A DNA stretch of 64,000 nucleotides from Leucosporidium creatinivorum (GCA_001600635.1 BCKL01000010.1:26747-90746); one strand, 5' to 3'. Shown: positions 11,101 through 24,409, counted from the first letter of the stretch. Translations and numbers: made by a program. Notes: a model not told the origin generated them from the sequence alone.

Positions 11101-12110
11101 GTGAGAAGGGGGAGTCAGCTTCCTCCTACCTTTGCGCTCGGCGTTCGGCGTTCGGCGCTCGTCCCTTCTACCTTTCCTCGAACGAAGCCCACTCATCACT
11201 CACCACTAGCAAACAAATACTGTCCCTGACTCTGGAAGCTGTCCGTCCAAGCGACGGTCCTCCACCCATCCTTGCCCAACCGTTCTTGCTTGACTCGGCG
11301 CAACTCGAGGAGAGCATCCTGGATCTCCTCCAATTGGGCCAAGCCGAGCGTGTAGGAGGGGACGGTGGGGACGGAAATGTGAGAAAAGTCGGCTATGATG
11401 CCGTGCTGTTTTCACGGAATACGATGAGCAGGGGAGGGAGAAGGAGAGGAGAGCGATGAGGACAAACGATTCGGTCGTCCTGTTCGATGAACTTGAGGGT
11501 GCGGATCACGTCGAATAGGGTCATCACGCGGGGTGGTTCTTCGGGTGAACCACCTTGTGAAGAGTTGAGGAGGTAGTTGAGGCTGTTGGTGTTGAATACA
11601 GAGTCAGGAGAAGCCGAGCAAGGAGGAGGGAGCTACAAGCGCACTTTGAGCCGGTGGATTTGGCTTCTACGATGCCACCGTCGTAGAGCTTCCAGTAGAG
11701 GTAGGTCTGTGGTACAACAGAGGGTCAGCTGTGCTGTTGAGCGGAGAGGAGAGCTCTCACTCGCCTTGTCATGGACGGCGTCTCGTTTCCTAGCGGCTGC
11801 CTTGGCTTGCGAGTATCTGTAGTCGAGTGATTAGCTGAGCAGAGAGGAGAGGGAGAGCAGTGACCTACCTGACTAGAGCATAAGAAGTGCCTACACCCAA
11901 CAAGATTGCTCTCCTCCAACCCCATAGTTTGGTTGCTCGTTGATAAGAGCGGGAGGAAGTGACCCTCGAGACGAGTCCCACGCCTGGAGTAGCAGGCCGA
12001 GGTGGTGGTACAGCAGCTGTAGCTGTAGGCTTAGCTGTCGGTGCTGCTGTTGGTGCTGCTGCTGCTGCTGCTGCTGGCGGTGGTGGTGGTGTTGGAATCT
12101 CGGACGACAT
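8145..12110 (-). CDS. SppA-type signal peptide peptidase (S49 serine protease)
   Basis: Membrane-bound protease of peptidase family S49, long form with two tandem S49 domains as in bacterial SppA. The N-terminus has proline/alanine runs (GCT/GCA repeat at about 12052-12076), then a short hydrophobic segment (AILLGVGTSYALV). In the first domain SFQSQGQYLFAS and NEYKSFVQP match the bacterial SQGQYYLAS and YKSAVEPF motifs; the Lys of the latter is the general base. In the second domain LRIDSGGGGV and GNASASGGYLVS match the oxyanion and nucleophile regions, and STVTGSF follows. A long low-complexity acidic insert (about 9380-9000) precedes the C-terminal exons, which stop at 8145. More than ten exons are needed and I did not fix every border. 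The substrate and the organelle (mitochondrion possible) are unknown. Its start is 98 bases from the divergent gene at 12209. Confidence 0.88.
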
Positions 12111-12208
12111 CGCGGACGAAGCTCAAGAGGGAGAGGGAGAGGGAGACGCGCGTCGATTCTCGACTTGGCTCTGTCCAAATCAGCTCGCTTCGACTCAGCT
12201 AGAGGAAG

Positions 12209-12989
12209 ATGGAAGGAGGGATCCCTAGTACGACTGCTTTGGTGGATAAAGTACCCTTGATCAAATCCCCTTCCTTCTGGGTACCCCCTCCAGTCAGTCG
12301 TCTCTCGTCTCTCGTCTCTCTCAGCTCTCTCAGCGCTGACATCTCTGTCGTCCTACAGATCCAACTACCACCAGACATTCACCCCCTCCCAGACGACCTA
12401 CAAGCCTACGTCCGTTCACTCTCTCTCCGCTCCCCCACTCGTCATCTCTCTCTCCGCTCACTAAACCCCCCCTTACTCTGCACCACAACAGTTCGTCTAC
12501 CCGCACTCGATCGAATCCCACACTCTCACCACCCTTCCCAACCTCCTCAGCACCCTTCATTCCACCCACTCGCAACGACTGGCCCTCCTCTCCTCCCTCG
12601 CCGAATCCAAAGAGCGAGCCAGGAAAGCCAGGTTGAACCAGATTGCCCCGGGGTGGGCCGAGGGGGGTGTTATGCAGCCGGTGAGGAAGGAGGTGGCTGC
12701 TGCTAAGGGAAAGGAGAAGAGAGGTGGGAGGGATCTCTTGGAGGATTCGGAGGGGGAGGGAGAGGGAGAGGGAGAGCCCAAGGAGGTTCAAGCGGCTGGA
12801 CCGAAAGAGAGAGGGAGGGATGATCTCTTTGGTCTAGGAGGAGAAGGAGATCAAGTCGAGAGTCCTATAGAAGCCGGGGAAGCGACCATGGATCAACTCA
12901 GAAGGGACCAGATGACCGAGTTCGTCGATGGGCTGTTCAAGCTGGATGAAGGGATGGGAGTAAAGACTGGTGAGGGGGCGTTGATTTAG
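12209..12989 (+). CDS. small unknown protein
   Basis: Three exons. ATG 12209 opens MEGGIPSTTALVDKVP. A GTCAGT donor follows KSPSFWVPPP and a CTACAG acceptor leads to IQLPPDIHPLPDDLQAY; a second intron (donor GTCCGT, acceptor ACAACAG) leads to FVYPHSIESHTLTTLPNLL. The last exon is charged, with a glutamate/glycine run (EGEGEGEGE) and the ending KTGEGALI. The predicted length is about 210 residues. No signal peptide or membrane segment is evident. I do not recognise the family. It is divergent from the SppA-type gene and probably shares its promoter. Confidence 0.65.
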
Positions 12990-13336
12990 TGTTGGACAGG
13001 AGGAAGAGTGATTCGGTATATGTGCTGTGAACTTGCTGTGACTTGCTTGTACTAGCTGGGACAGGGAGGGAACTCGGCGGAGAGTTCGGCGATCCAAAGA
13101 GAGGCGGTCTGGAATCTGCTCCGTTCTGCTCGAGTGATTATCTACCAATATCGGGCTACATACCTCCCCGACAGCCTCTTGCGATTCCCCTGCCGTCTCG
13201 ATTCGACCTCGGCGCCCAAATGCCGAGCCCCTCTCAGCCAGCCTGACCAAGTCCGGGGGGCGTGTTTGGCGCTTGACTTTAGCATCATTCCTCGTCTTCC
13301 CTTTCGACCAATCGCCGCCTCCGAGCAGGACTTAGG

Positions 13337-16300
13337 ATGCCGGATTCTACTGTACATACTAATGGGCAGGAGAAGGTGCAGGAGAAGAGCGATGCTGGAC
13401 GAGGAGGAGGGGAAGCAAGTGCAAGCGGACGGGGAAGCGACGACAGCCAAAGCAGTGGATCGACCAATGAGGGACAGCAGCAGCATGGCAAAGGGAAAGA
13501 TGCAGGATCTGCTACTGCTGCTGTTGTAGGAGGAGCTCAATGGAGAAAGAGATGGCCTGCTTTCACTACTCCCATCAACAGTGAGCTTACTCTCACCCTC
13601 CGTCATTCTCTCTCGGGGCTAACTCCCGCTGTACCTCAACAGTCCTCTTCCCACCTCGACCCTCTCCTTCTACCCTCCCCCTCATCGCCGCCTCTTCCAA
13701 CCGCGCCGCCTGGCGAGCAAGGAAGCTCCTCTTTCGCGCCATGCTCGTGACACTTGCATGCTTCATCTTGCTCTTGGAGCCTAGGAGTTTAAACGCTTTG
13801 GGGCAGGCCGCATTCTTTGGGTGTATCGGTGAGTTGTGGAGTCCCGCTGAGGAGCAAGAAGGGGAGAAGGGGCTGGGAAGCAGAGCCGAGCTGACCTCCG
13901 CCGAACGAACGATCCTACAGTCTCCATCATGATCCCGCCTACTTTCCCTGCTATGGTGTTCGTACTTGTAGCTACCATGCTCGTGTTCGGAATGGCCCTG
14001 GGTGCGTGGATCTCTCTCTCTTCGTCCGAGGTTTCTTCTCGGCGCTGAGCTCAACGTTCCCTCTTCCTTCGCCGTCCACTTCCTTCTCCCACTTTTTTCC
14101 CTCCCTTCCTCGCGCTCCTCTACTTTTCTGCCTCTCCGCCGAATAGGATGGGCCTGGTCCTGCGCCGCCATGGCCGCCGCCCTGCTCGCTCGGGACAAAG
14201 TCTACCTCGCCTCGCAGCTCCAAATCGCTCAGCAGTCGTTCGTCCTCCCGTCTCATTCTATTCCGAGCTCAAGACTGTACTCTCTGTCTTATAGCTCAGA
14301 GCTGACCTGGTGTACGGCTTCACAGCGCCGCCACAGCAGTCAACCCCTCGGCCGCCTTCCGCGTCTCCATCTTCCAAGGCGATTTTCTCGACTGGAGGTC
14401 AACATTAGTATATGGGTGCTTCTTCGCCCTAGGAACATTCGTCCTGGGGTTGTTGAGGGCCAACAACGCCAAGTTGACGCTCGTGGCGGTGAGTCTGAGA
14501 GCGGAAGGTGTGGACACGAGCTGATGTCCCTCGATTTGCAGATCTTTGGCTCCATCGTCATGGACGTGATGATGAGTTACGGACCCCTCTTCCCCGTCAA
14601 GCAATACACGCTCGCAACGACCTTTCTCAGTGAGCTCATTCCTTCTCCCTTCCCTTCGGCGCTCGCTGACCGCTCTCCTTCTCGAAGTTCCGACCGGCTG
14701 TTTCGTCGCCATCGGCATGATCGCCAATTTCACCATCTTCCCCGAAACGCTCAACTCGTCCTATACCACCGACCTAGTCGACAAATTCCTCATCCCCATC
14801 CTCCAACGCTCGCACCTGCACTCCAAACTGCTCGCTACCTCTCCTCCTACCGAAGCGGGGGGGTCGGCCGAATGGGACGCGTTGGGCGTTAGGTTTGATG
14901 AGACTCAGAGGGGGATTAGTGCGGGATTGGAAGGCCTTTTGGGGAGTACGGCGATGCTTGAGTTGGAGGTTAGTTATGGGAGGTTGGGAGCTAAAGATTT
15001 GAAGGGGATGGGGGGCAAGCTAAGGGAGGTGTTGACGAAGAGTATGGGATTGGGAGTGCTATTGAGGACGGTGGCGAGGCAGCATCGGGTGAGTGGTCGG
15101 AAGGTGGGAGGGCGGCTCGACGCGGAAGCTCATCTCGCTCATCCACTCAACAGCGCCGATTCGGTAACGAGGCTCCCGCTTCAGCTACCACCCTCTCCAT
15201 CCCCACCACTACGACCAAAGGAGCCTCCAGCTCCACCCCCCGTACCACAGCCCGCATGGCCCGCCTGCGCACCAAAGTCGACGCCGCCGAACTGGCTCAT
15301 CACCACTCCCTGGCCGCCCTTCTTCCTCTTCTCTCTTCCTCCTCCGCACCACTCAGAACAGCAACCGACGAAGCCCTCCTCGGCGCGATGGAATGGTTGA
15401 CGACTACCTCCTCGAATCGCTGGGGTCGGCAGCTGAGCGCCGAGGTCGTGCAAGAACGATACCAAGCCCAACGAGGGAAGGTCGCAGCCCTCGCTGCCCA
15501 GATCGCCGAATGGAAAGCCTCAGGCCGTCTCGCCGTCACCGCCCCCTTCGCCTCCTTCTTCGACCCCATCACCGGCGCTCTCCTCCCCCGCCCACAGGAG
15601 CAGCACTTCTCCCCCGCCTCCCTCTTTATCGTCCTCTCCGCCTCGGACAACCTACTCGTCTACGCTCAAGCTGTCTATTCGCTGACGCAGCAGCTCTCGG
15701 AGTTGGAGGATAAGAGGAGGAGGAATAAGCTGTGGTGGCCGACGGGGTTGAGGAAGGTGGGCAATTTGGTGAGAGGGGGGAAGGGAGTTGGGGAGATGGG
15801 CGATGGGGAGAATCCGGAGGAGGTGACACTGGTGGGGGATGGGGAGGAGGGTGAGGAAGGTGGGGAGGGTGAGGTGCGCGAGAAGGAGAAGAAGAAGGGC
15901 AAGGGGGAGAAGAGCAAGGAGGAGGAGGAGTCGGACTTCTTTGCCAAGAGGAAGTGGGAGAGTGAGTTCACGCTGTCTTGCCTTTCTCCCTTCTCTCTGC
16001 TCCCTTCAAACGGGGAGGTGATCCCATCCTCGAACGCCGAGCTGACCACCACCTCCCTACTCTTGCAGGGCACGACCCCGACGCCAAGCCGCCCAAGAAC
16101 GCCCGTCAACGCTTCGCTCTCAAGCTCTACTACGTCTCCAAATGGGCGCACAAGGCCGAAACCATCTTTGCGTTCAAGTGAGTCCTCGTCTGCTCGGCTT
16201 GACTCGGCGGGAAGGGAGCTGAGAGGTCGGTCAAACGCCAAAGCTGATCCTCTTCTTCGACAAATAGGTACATGATCGGCTCGGTCCTACTCTGGCTTCC

Positions 16301-18173
16301 CCAGGTGTTCCCCTCGTCGGCTTAGTGAGTCGTCGCTCGCTTCTCCAGGCTCCGATCTCTGCGCGAGCTTCGTCGAGGATTCAGCGGACGTGCGCTGACT
16401 TCGCACGCATCGGCCACTCCTACAGTTTCGTCTACACCGAGAAGGGTCTTTGGAGGTGAGTCAGCCAGTCGGCTCTGGCATTGCTTCGAGAAGGACTCGG
16501 CTAACTTCGACCTCGTCGGACAGCTTGATAATGCTGCAAACGGGCCTCGCCGTCTACGCGGGAGACCAGATCTTACAGACGGTGCAGAAGCTGACTGGCA
16601 CTGCCATCGGACTCGTGTACGGCATGCGTGAGTCGTATGAGGCTCGGCCTCTCCTCCTCTCCTCTCGTCGAACTGGCCGAGCATGCGCCTGTCGCTTAGG
16701 AGAGCGAGCCGGCGACAGCTGCAGCTCATCTCGGAGGTTTTCCAACTAACTCACTCTGCCTCGACAGTAATTTGGTACATTGGATCCGGCACGGGTACGG
16801 GCAGTCGGCCAGGTCTCGGCGCCGCCTTCTACATCCTCATGCTCCCCGCCATGGCTATCCGTCTCTACGCACCGCCGGCCATGATGCAACTCACTATGAT
16901 GATGGCGGTGACTACCGTGCTGGTGGTGAGTCTCCGAGTCGAAGGCTTTCTCGGCGCTCGAAGCTTGAGCTGATCCCTCTGTCGGCTTTCGCCACAGGTC
17001 GGCTACTCGTGGAGCAACGCCCACCTTCCCACTCTTGGCAGCCCAGGTATCGGCTACCACCTCGCCTGGAAACGAGCTCTTCTCGTCATTATCGGAACGT
17101 GAGTCGCGCGGAGCTCTGCAGCGTGCTTCCGCTGACCGTCTCGCTCCTCCACAGCGCTGCCGCTACCATCCTCATGATGTTCCCTTCTCCTCAATCGACT
17201 CGCCTCCTCGTTCGACGAACCCACGCCACTTGCATCGACCAGATCGGCCGACTCTACGCACAAGTACTCTCAGCTTGGTTGTCGGAGGAGCGCCGAACCT
17301 CGGCGCAGGAGAACGGCGCCTCGGCGAAGAACCTCGACGACCACTTGCCCTCGGCCTTCACGCAGAAGGTGCAGCAAACGGCGAGAGCGAGGATGCTTGC
17401 CATCTGGACCAAGCTCAACGGCACGAAGGCGAGCATCTTGCAGAGCAGCTACGAGGTCTCGCTGAGAGGTGATTGGCCCAAGAAGGAGTACCTTCATTTG
17501 TTGGAGACGCAGCTTAGTCTTGTACAAGCATTGGCGCAGCTTGGGCAGTCTCTCACGAGGCTGGATCCGAAGTGGAGGAGGACGTTGGTGAAGCAGACGG
17601 CTTTCTTGAACCCGAATCTGGTACGCATCCGCTCTTCAGGCTAGAAATGAAAGCTGTTGCTGACTTTCCTACCTTTCGCAGATCTCGGACGTTTCATCTA
17701 CCTTCACACTCGTACGTGACTTCACCTCGGCGACGAAAGACCTCGGCGTTGAATTTAACTCCCACCCACAGCTCTCCCTCGCCCTCCGACAAGGCTCTCC
17801 TCTTCCGGAAGCTACTCCTGGGCCCCTCCTCGACCGACTTCTGTACCACGACGCCCGCCTTCGCAACCTCACCGAGCGCGAGGACGAGGAGCATCCGCAC
17901 TCACAAGTCGAGGGCGCCTCGGTTGGCGACTTTGAGCTAACGCTGGGTGTGCTGCAGGTGGGCTACTCCTGCTCTGACCTCTCTCAAAACGAGTAAAGCT
18001 GACCTTTACCGTTCGAACAGGACGAGCGATTCGCCACTCACGCCAGCGCCATCCTCGCCCTCGCCAACATTCTCTCGGCGCTGGACGAGTTAGAAGAGAC
18101 GACAAAAGAGCTGGTCGGAGAGGTGTCCATGCCTGGGTATCATGACCTGCTGGCGAGGCGCGCCGAGGTTTGA
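13337..18173 (+). CDS. BRE4/ArAE_2-type multipass membrane protein
   Basis: Large fungal membrane protein of the type called brefeldin A-sensitivity protein or aromatic-acid-exporter-like family 2 (ER transporter 6TM N-terminal domain plus ArAE_2/DUF2421 domain). The N-terminal ~70 residues are low in complexity and polar. The first helical bundle follows in short exons (MLVTLACFILLLEP, MIPPTFPAMVFVLVAT, GCFFALGTFVLGLL, VPTGCFVAIGMIANFTIFPE). The middle is a long soluble region with a lysine/glutamate-rich run at about 15840-15940. A second bundle (YMIGSVLLWLPQVFPSS, GAAFYILMLPAMAIRLYAP) comes before the C-terminal domain with NRWGRQL-type and HDARLRNLTERED segments. The stop at 18171-18173 closes the exon that begins after the CAG near 18021. 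At least 15 exons. Transport substrate unknown; the family call rests on topology and sequence character. Confidence 0.75.
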
Positions 18174-18524
18174 ACGGAGTGTAAGGAGCTGACGGCTGTA
18201 GGCCGTCGCTGAGGCACAGTGAAGCATCCTAGAGTCATCACTGTATATTTAATCGCCTGTTGCACTATCTGAAGAGCACGGACCAGCGCTGCAGGCTCGA
18301 GAGAGGCAGCTGCGAAGCTCGGCGAAAGGGGCAAAGCTGAGCGAGGGAGTCCGACGTCTTTTGGCAGAGCTGCAGCGACTCCTTAGCGACTTTCCAGTCG
18401 GTCCAGCTGCTCTGCTACATCCCTCGTCGTCCGCCTTCACTCGCTCCCCGAGCGTCACCACTCCAAAGCGTCCCTCTCCCTTCGCCGTTTCATTCGTCTG
18501 TCTGCTGTCAACTCGCCTCGCAAC

Positions 18525-21500
18525 ATGGACTTCATGAGTCGGTTCGACGATGATATCCCTTCAAATCCAGGTGAGCCTCACTGCTGTAGTTTGCTTGTGA
18601 GGCGCGCTGATCGCTGGTCTCCCCTCCTCCTCTCGTCTCTCGCTCTGCCTCTGTCGCTTACTGCTTGGATGTCTGCACTCGTCGAATCAACAGACCTACC
18701 GCCTGGTTACGGCAAAGAGCTACAGTGTGTCTGGACGAGCTACAGCGCTCCCCAGCTCCGCTAACCCGCTCTTTCGCGCAGAGGACCCTGGCTATCCACA
18801 CAGCTCATCCTATCTTGCTCGATTGGCCTAGCCAGCTTCCTGTTCTTCTGTATCGCCCGCCGAGTCGAGAAGTGGAAGGTCCTGTACAGCCCGAGGACAT
18901 TGCTGAAAGGTGAGCGCGCGTCGGCCTTCCTCTTGGGGCTTGTGGGGCGGCAGAGAGTGGGGGAGCAAGGCATGAATGACCAGGATATAGGTATAGAATC
19001 GGGACGCCCAGGCAAAAGCGCCGAACAGCTGAGCTGCTACACGCCGCTTCGGCGAGGCCGACGTGACGCAACGATCGCCTGGCTTGCCTCGGCGCTATCA
19101 ATCCCAAATACCTCTTGAAGGTACATGCTAACGCTCTTGATACTCGTACTCAGGATTCTCGCCTCACGAGGTACACGATACTCCCTCGTTCTTCGGCTGG
19201 ATCCTACCAACTCTCCGTACCTCCGAGTTCACCGTTCTGCAGATTGTGGGACTCGACGCAGCTGTGGTGAGTAGAACTGACTACCTATGCGACCGAGCCC
19301 GATAGCTGACCTTCTCGACGCTTCGAACAGCTCCTTTCGTTCTTGAGGACCGGCTTCCTCTTCTTCCTCACCTGCACCCTCCTCGCCTTCTCCATCCTCG
19401 TCCCCATCAACTATCGCGAGAATGGTACATCGGAAGGCGTCCCCCCTCCGACACGCACCAACGATACCTCTTTTTTCCCCGACACCCTCTCATTCGACGC
19501 TTCGGCTGCTCGCTTCGGCAAGGTCCACCACGGCTCGACCGTCTACCTCACTTCCCACCTCGTCTTCACCTACGTCATTACCATCATCGCTTTCGTCTTC
19601 CTCCAACGCAATTGGAAGCGCTACATCCCCCTTCGCCAGCTCTTCTCGCTCGAGCTCGCTCACTCGATCCCCGCCCGCACTGTCATGTGCACCAATCTGC
19701 CTCCTCACCTTCGCTCAGAGCGCGCTCTGGCCGAGTACTTTGAGGGGATCCATCTCGGCGAGTCGGGCGAGTCGGGAGGACTCGGCGTCGAGAGCGTTAC
19801 CGTTACGAGGGCCGTCGGTGGGATGAAGGAGCTGCTGGAGAAGCGGACCAAGGCGCTACGGACGCTTGAGGAGGCTTGGTGCAAGTACCTCGGCAACCCT
19901 GTACCGGTCGAGGGGAAGAAGGCCGTGTTTGGCTACGATGCCTCGGTCGAGGTGGAGCGCATCATCGAGCCTGGGGCGTCGCCAGTCGGAACGCCGACGA
20001 GGGATCGTTCGCCTGAGCGCCGAGGCGAGGGAAGACTAGTGGACGTCTCGGAGGATGGAGTTCCGGGGGATGATGATATGGACGACGAAGCCGACCTGGA
20101 GGCTAGGCTGCTCACCCCTTCGAGGCCCACCATCATCAACTCGGCGCGGCAGAGACCCAAGTTGAGGCCAGGATGGTTCCGCAAGAAGGTTGACGCTCTC
20201 GACTACTACGCTGAGCAGTTCAGGCTGGCCGATGAGGATGTCAAGAGGAGGAGGAAAGGTCGATTCCGGTGAGTAGCTGTCGCGTTTCTTCTTCGCACAG
20301 CCGCTAACCTCGCTTCTTCTCACAGCCCCACCGGCGTCGCTTTCACCACCTTTCAATCCCTCGCTGCAGCTGTGAGTTTTGCGTCCACCACAAACCCGCT
20401 GCCTCTTCCTGACGGCTTCTCCCCCAGCAAATTGCCGCTCAAACGGTCCACTACCCTCAGCCGAGCGTCTTCCAGACTGAGCTCGGTGCGTCGGCTCACA
20501 TTCGATGCATCCGAGTGCTTACTGACCTCCTCGCAGCCCCCGAGCCTCGCGACATCCAGTGGTTCAACCTCAGCCTCTCGCCCAGCTCGGTCTTCATCCG
20601 CCAGATCCTCGTCGTCCTCACCCTCCTGATCCTCCTCTCGGTCTGGCTGGTCCCCGTGCTGTTCCTCGCCAAGCTCATCAGCTGGGCCAGCATCGAGGAA
20701 GCTGCACCCAAGCTTGCCAAGTGGATCGGAAAGAGGTAAGCCTTCGCCCCGCAAGCCGGAGCGATAGGGGAGCTGACCGCCGTTCACTCGTAGCCCTCGC
20801 CTTCGCGGCTTCGTCCAGACCTCACTTCCTTCCCTCGTGATGGTCGCATTCAACAACTTGCTCCCCTTCTTCCTCGAGGGTGAGTATTGCGCTTGTTCGC
20901 GACGAGCCGAGCTGACCTCGTACCTTCAGCTCTCTCCGTTTTCCAAGGACTGCAGGCGCGCTCGTGGATTGAGTACTCGCTCCTAAAGAAGTACCACCTT
21001 ACCCTTCTCTTAACCACCCTCTTCGTCTTTGTGAGTCCTCAGCGAAACTGCCCTCGAACGCCGCTGATCTCTCTCTGGCCCTAGATCACCTCCTCGACCT
21101 ACTCCCTCCTTCAAGACATCTCGCAGAGCCCCGCGAAGGTGCTCGACAAGCTGGCTACCACTCTTCCCGGCGCGAGGAACTTCTTCGTATCCTATGTCAT
21201 GCTCAGCGGTAGGTCTCGTCTCAGTGACCGCCGAAAGTCGTTGCTAACTCTCTCGCATCACAGGTCTCGCCATGATGCCTCTGCAGCTGTTGGAGCTGGC
21301 GACTGTCATTCCTCGAGCTTTCTTCCAGGTCTTCTATACTCGCACTCCTCGAGGTGAGCTTCCAGCGCCGACCGAGCACCGGAAACGCTTGCTGACCCTT
21401 CACTCGTAGACCATGCCGAGCTCAACTCGCCTTCCATGGTCAACCTCGGCGTCGTATACCCTCAAGTACGTCTCATACTCTCTCGCTACAAGCCTATCAC

Positions 21501-22802
21501 TAACCTTTAACCCGCAGGCGCTGCTCATCTGGACGCTTGGAGTGACCTACTCGATCATCTCGCCTCTCATCCTCCCCTTCGCGACCCTGTACTTCGGTAT
21601 CGCCTACCTCGTCTACAAGTACAAATTCCTCTTCGTCTACTGTGAGTTATCGTTGCTTCTCGTGGCCGTTTCGCGCTCATCTCGTTGTCCATCGCAGACC
21701 GACCCTACGAGAGCCGAGGACAGGCCTGGCCGCTCGCCTTCAACCGAATCGGCTGGGGCATGCTCATCTTCCAGACCTTCATGCTTGGTGAGTGTTCTGC
21801 CACTACCCTCCTGGCGACAAGAACTGACGGCCCGCTTCTCGCAGGCCTCTTCACCGTTCGCAAGGCGTTCCTCCTCGCCGGTCTCGTGATCCCTCTCCTG
21901 CTCGCCACCGCCTACGCTACCTACCGCATCGGCATCACCTACCGAGCTCTGTCGCGCTTCGTCAACCTGTCGCAAGCGTGCGAGATCTCGCATGGCGCCG
22001 CGAGCGACATCGTCAAGCTGCGCCGAGGACATCCCGTCACGAGGAGCCAGACACACCTCAACCGTGGGCGCTACAAGCATTCCGGAGAGGGTATCTACGC
22101 GGTCGGAAAAGTGAGCTGTTCGCGGTCTCTCAGACTTTGCTCGGCGCTGACTCGCTCTCTCGACGTCTCGCAGAACAAGCACACCGACTACGCTCAGCCA
22201 CCACTATCGGATGCCTACCCTGGCGTGCTCAACACGGGCTCTCGCCTCTACAATCACCCCGCCCTCTCTGGCCAACTTCCGGAACCGTGGCTCCCCGTCC
22301 CCGCCGAAGCGACCGGTGTCTCGGAAGTGCCCGACGTCGTAGCAGACGCCATGTCGGGCGGCGGCGCCGTCATTGTCGACCTTCGTCGTCGCTGGAGTAT
22401 CGCCAAGCGAGCAGTGAGGGACGGCGCCAACAAGATGCCCGGGGTCAACATCCCCAAGAGCGCGAGTGAGCGCAGCTTGGATGAGGAGAATCCGGCGAGG
22501 GCGTGGAGGAGGAGGAGTGGGAGTGAGGTGCCGGTTTGGGGTGCTGCTGGGTCGCAGCAGGGGGATTTAATTGGGCATGCGGAGATGGAGGATGGAGCTT
22601 CGAGCGATGAGGAGGAAGAAACTGAGGGCGAGGGCATGACTAGGTGAGTCCTTCATTGCTATCTCTTGAGTGCACGAACGAGAAGCTGATCGTTTGATCT
22701 GACAGGTACTCGACCTACTGGCATCATCGAGACCCGTCAGGCTCGGCGGCCAAGTTCCCTCCTTCGCCGGGCGAGTCGAGCGAGACCGAGGACGAGGCGT
22801 AG
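18525..22802 (+). CDS. CSC1/OSCA-type calcium-permeable cation channel
   Basis: Homologue of yeast Csc1/Phm7/Rsn1 (DUF221, OSCA/TMEM63 family), osmotically or mechanically gated channels of plasma or internal membranes. ATG 18525 (MDFMSRFDDDIPSNP) is followed by TM segments with FLFFCIARRVEKWKVLYSPR, PSFFGWILPTLRTSE and GFLFFLTCTLLAFSILVPIN. A cytosolic RRM-like region follows (SIPARTVMCTNLPPHL). Later come the channel core helices (PGDIQWFNL-type EPRDIQWFNLSLS, LITTLFVFITSSTYSLLQD, RPYESRGQAWPLAFNRIGWG, GLFTVRKAFLLAGLVIPLLL). The C-terminal tail is polar and acidic and ends SSETEDEA at 22802. The exon count is high (about 17). It ends 155 bases from the convergent RBM18-like gene. The family call is strong. 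Confidence 0.9.
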
Positions 22803-22956
22803 TCGATCCTGCAAACACGAGCTTCCTTTCTTTCTCTCTGGCGCTGCAGCTGAGAGCGAACGACACCATAGCGAGCTGCAATATCATCGATACAACAAGA
22901 AGCGACCCATCTCGTCCGCGCCGAGCTCTCTTCTTCCATTGTCTCCGCCCCTCGCC

Positions 22957-23967
22957 TCAACGCTCCCGCTCTGGTGCCGCCTCGAACATTGGCCTCGCCG
23001 GCAACCCCGCCTTCAGCGCATCGACCTTGATCCTCATATCCTCCACCTTCTTGCCCTTCCCATTCTCCCCACTCGGCCCAGCTTCGGTGCCTCCTTCTCC
23101 ATCCGTAGCAGCTCCGAGCATACCCTCTCCGTCGGGGATAAGTCCCTCGAGCCATTGTTCCCCTCCGCTTTGCTCCTCCTGACCTGAGGGCTTGGACTGA
23201 CGAAGAGCAGCGAGCTTGGCTTCGAGGGCGGCGATCTTGCGGTCGGTGGAGCTGTAGCGTTGAGAGGTGGATGAGCTCGGGGCGGGGAGGGAGTAGGGAG
23301 AGAGCGGAAGCGCACGCGTTGGCTACACCTTGGCCCTTGAGCAGGGAGATGGCGGTCGGGCGATGCGAGTCGCTTCCTCGACTTCCTCCTCGCCCTCGCC
23401 CTCGTCCACTGCCTGACAAAGCGGCGAGTCGTACATCCCCGGGATCCGTCTGAGTCTGTGGTGATGTGTGAGAGATCAGCTAGCAGTCCAGAGCTGGTGA
23501 GAGCAGAAAGAGCGAGCTCGGAAACGCACCTGCTCAGCGGCGGGAGTGACCATGAGTTTCCTGCCTCGTACTAGCTTGTCATTGAGAGCAGCCTGAGCGC
23601 GTTGAGCTTCCTGACGAGAAGGTGCGCGGACAAAAAAGGGTACAGCGGAGAAGAGAGTCAGCTCTAGGCGCAGCTCCTTCGCTCTCTGCTCCTGGACGAA
23701 CCTCTTTTGTACTGTATTCGACGAAAGCATAACCTCGAGGTTTACCCTTTTGAGGTCCTGCTTTGTGGAATAAGAAGTCGAGTTTGGAGATTTTGCCGTG
23801 CTTTGAGCAGACCTGCATCAACGAGTACCTGCGATTGAGTGAGAGAGAGAGAGTCAGCTGCTGCTGTAGAGCAGTGAGGCTGAGAGGGAGAGCAGGACGT
23901 ACTCGTCTACAGAAGCAGATAGATTGCCGACGTATAAGCGTGTAGCAGAGTGAGGTTGACCAGCCAT
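22957..23967 (-). CDS. RBM18-like RNA-binding protein
   Basis: Single RRM protein resembling metazoan RBM18. Exon 1 (ATG 23967) reads MAGQPHSATRLYVGNLS (RNP2 LYVGNL). The next gives KLDFLFHKAGPQKGKPRGYA then FVEYSTKE (RNP1-like RGYAFVEY), then an exon with ALNDKLVRGRKLMV. Downstream an RG-rich patch (GRGRGRGGSRG) precedes AISLLKGQG and STDRKIAALEAKL, which parallels the conserved C-terminal segment of RBM18. Joining these needs donor GTGCGC at about 23310 and acceptor CTACAG at about 23253, which keeps the frame. The stop is at 22957-22959. An unusual feature is that human RBM18 lacks the RG patch. Role in RNA metabolism inferred from the fold. Confidence 0.82.
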
Positions 23968-24409
23968 GACAATAGGAGGGGGGAAGGGAGACCAGCGAAG
24001 CGCGCTGCTTGGACTCGTTCTACAACTCGCCGCTGGCAACTGTGCGCTCCGGGACCACCTGACAGGCTACAGAACTAGTACAGTCATCCTCTCCTGCTCG
24101 CTCGTATCCCCGAGCAGCTCTCAAGTAGACGCAAGTAGACGATCCTCTCACACCTCTCGCGCCCCGCTCGCCTCCCGCTTCCCTTCCCGTTCCCACGAAT
24201 AGCCCCCTGCGGCCACCTGGTAAAGCTCGGATCTCTCTCTTTCTCTCTCCTACCACATCACTGACCTACCACTGCTCCCGCACCTTTCTTCCCGCTCGCA
24301 ACAGCTCACCACCAGCCCACCACCTCGGAGCTCAAAGTCGCCGAGCAGCCTCCCACCTTCATCTCTCACTCGCTCCCAGTCCCGGCCTCTCGGACACCTA
24401 CACACCGCC

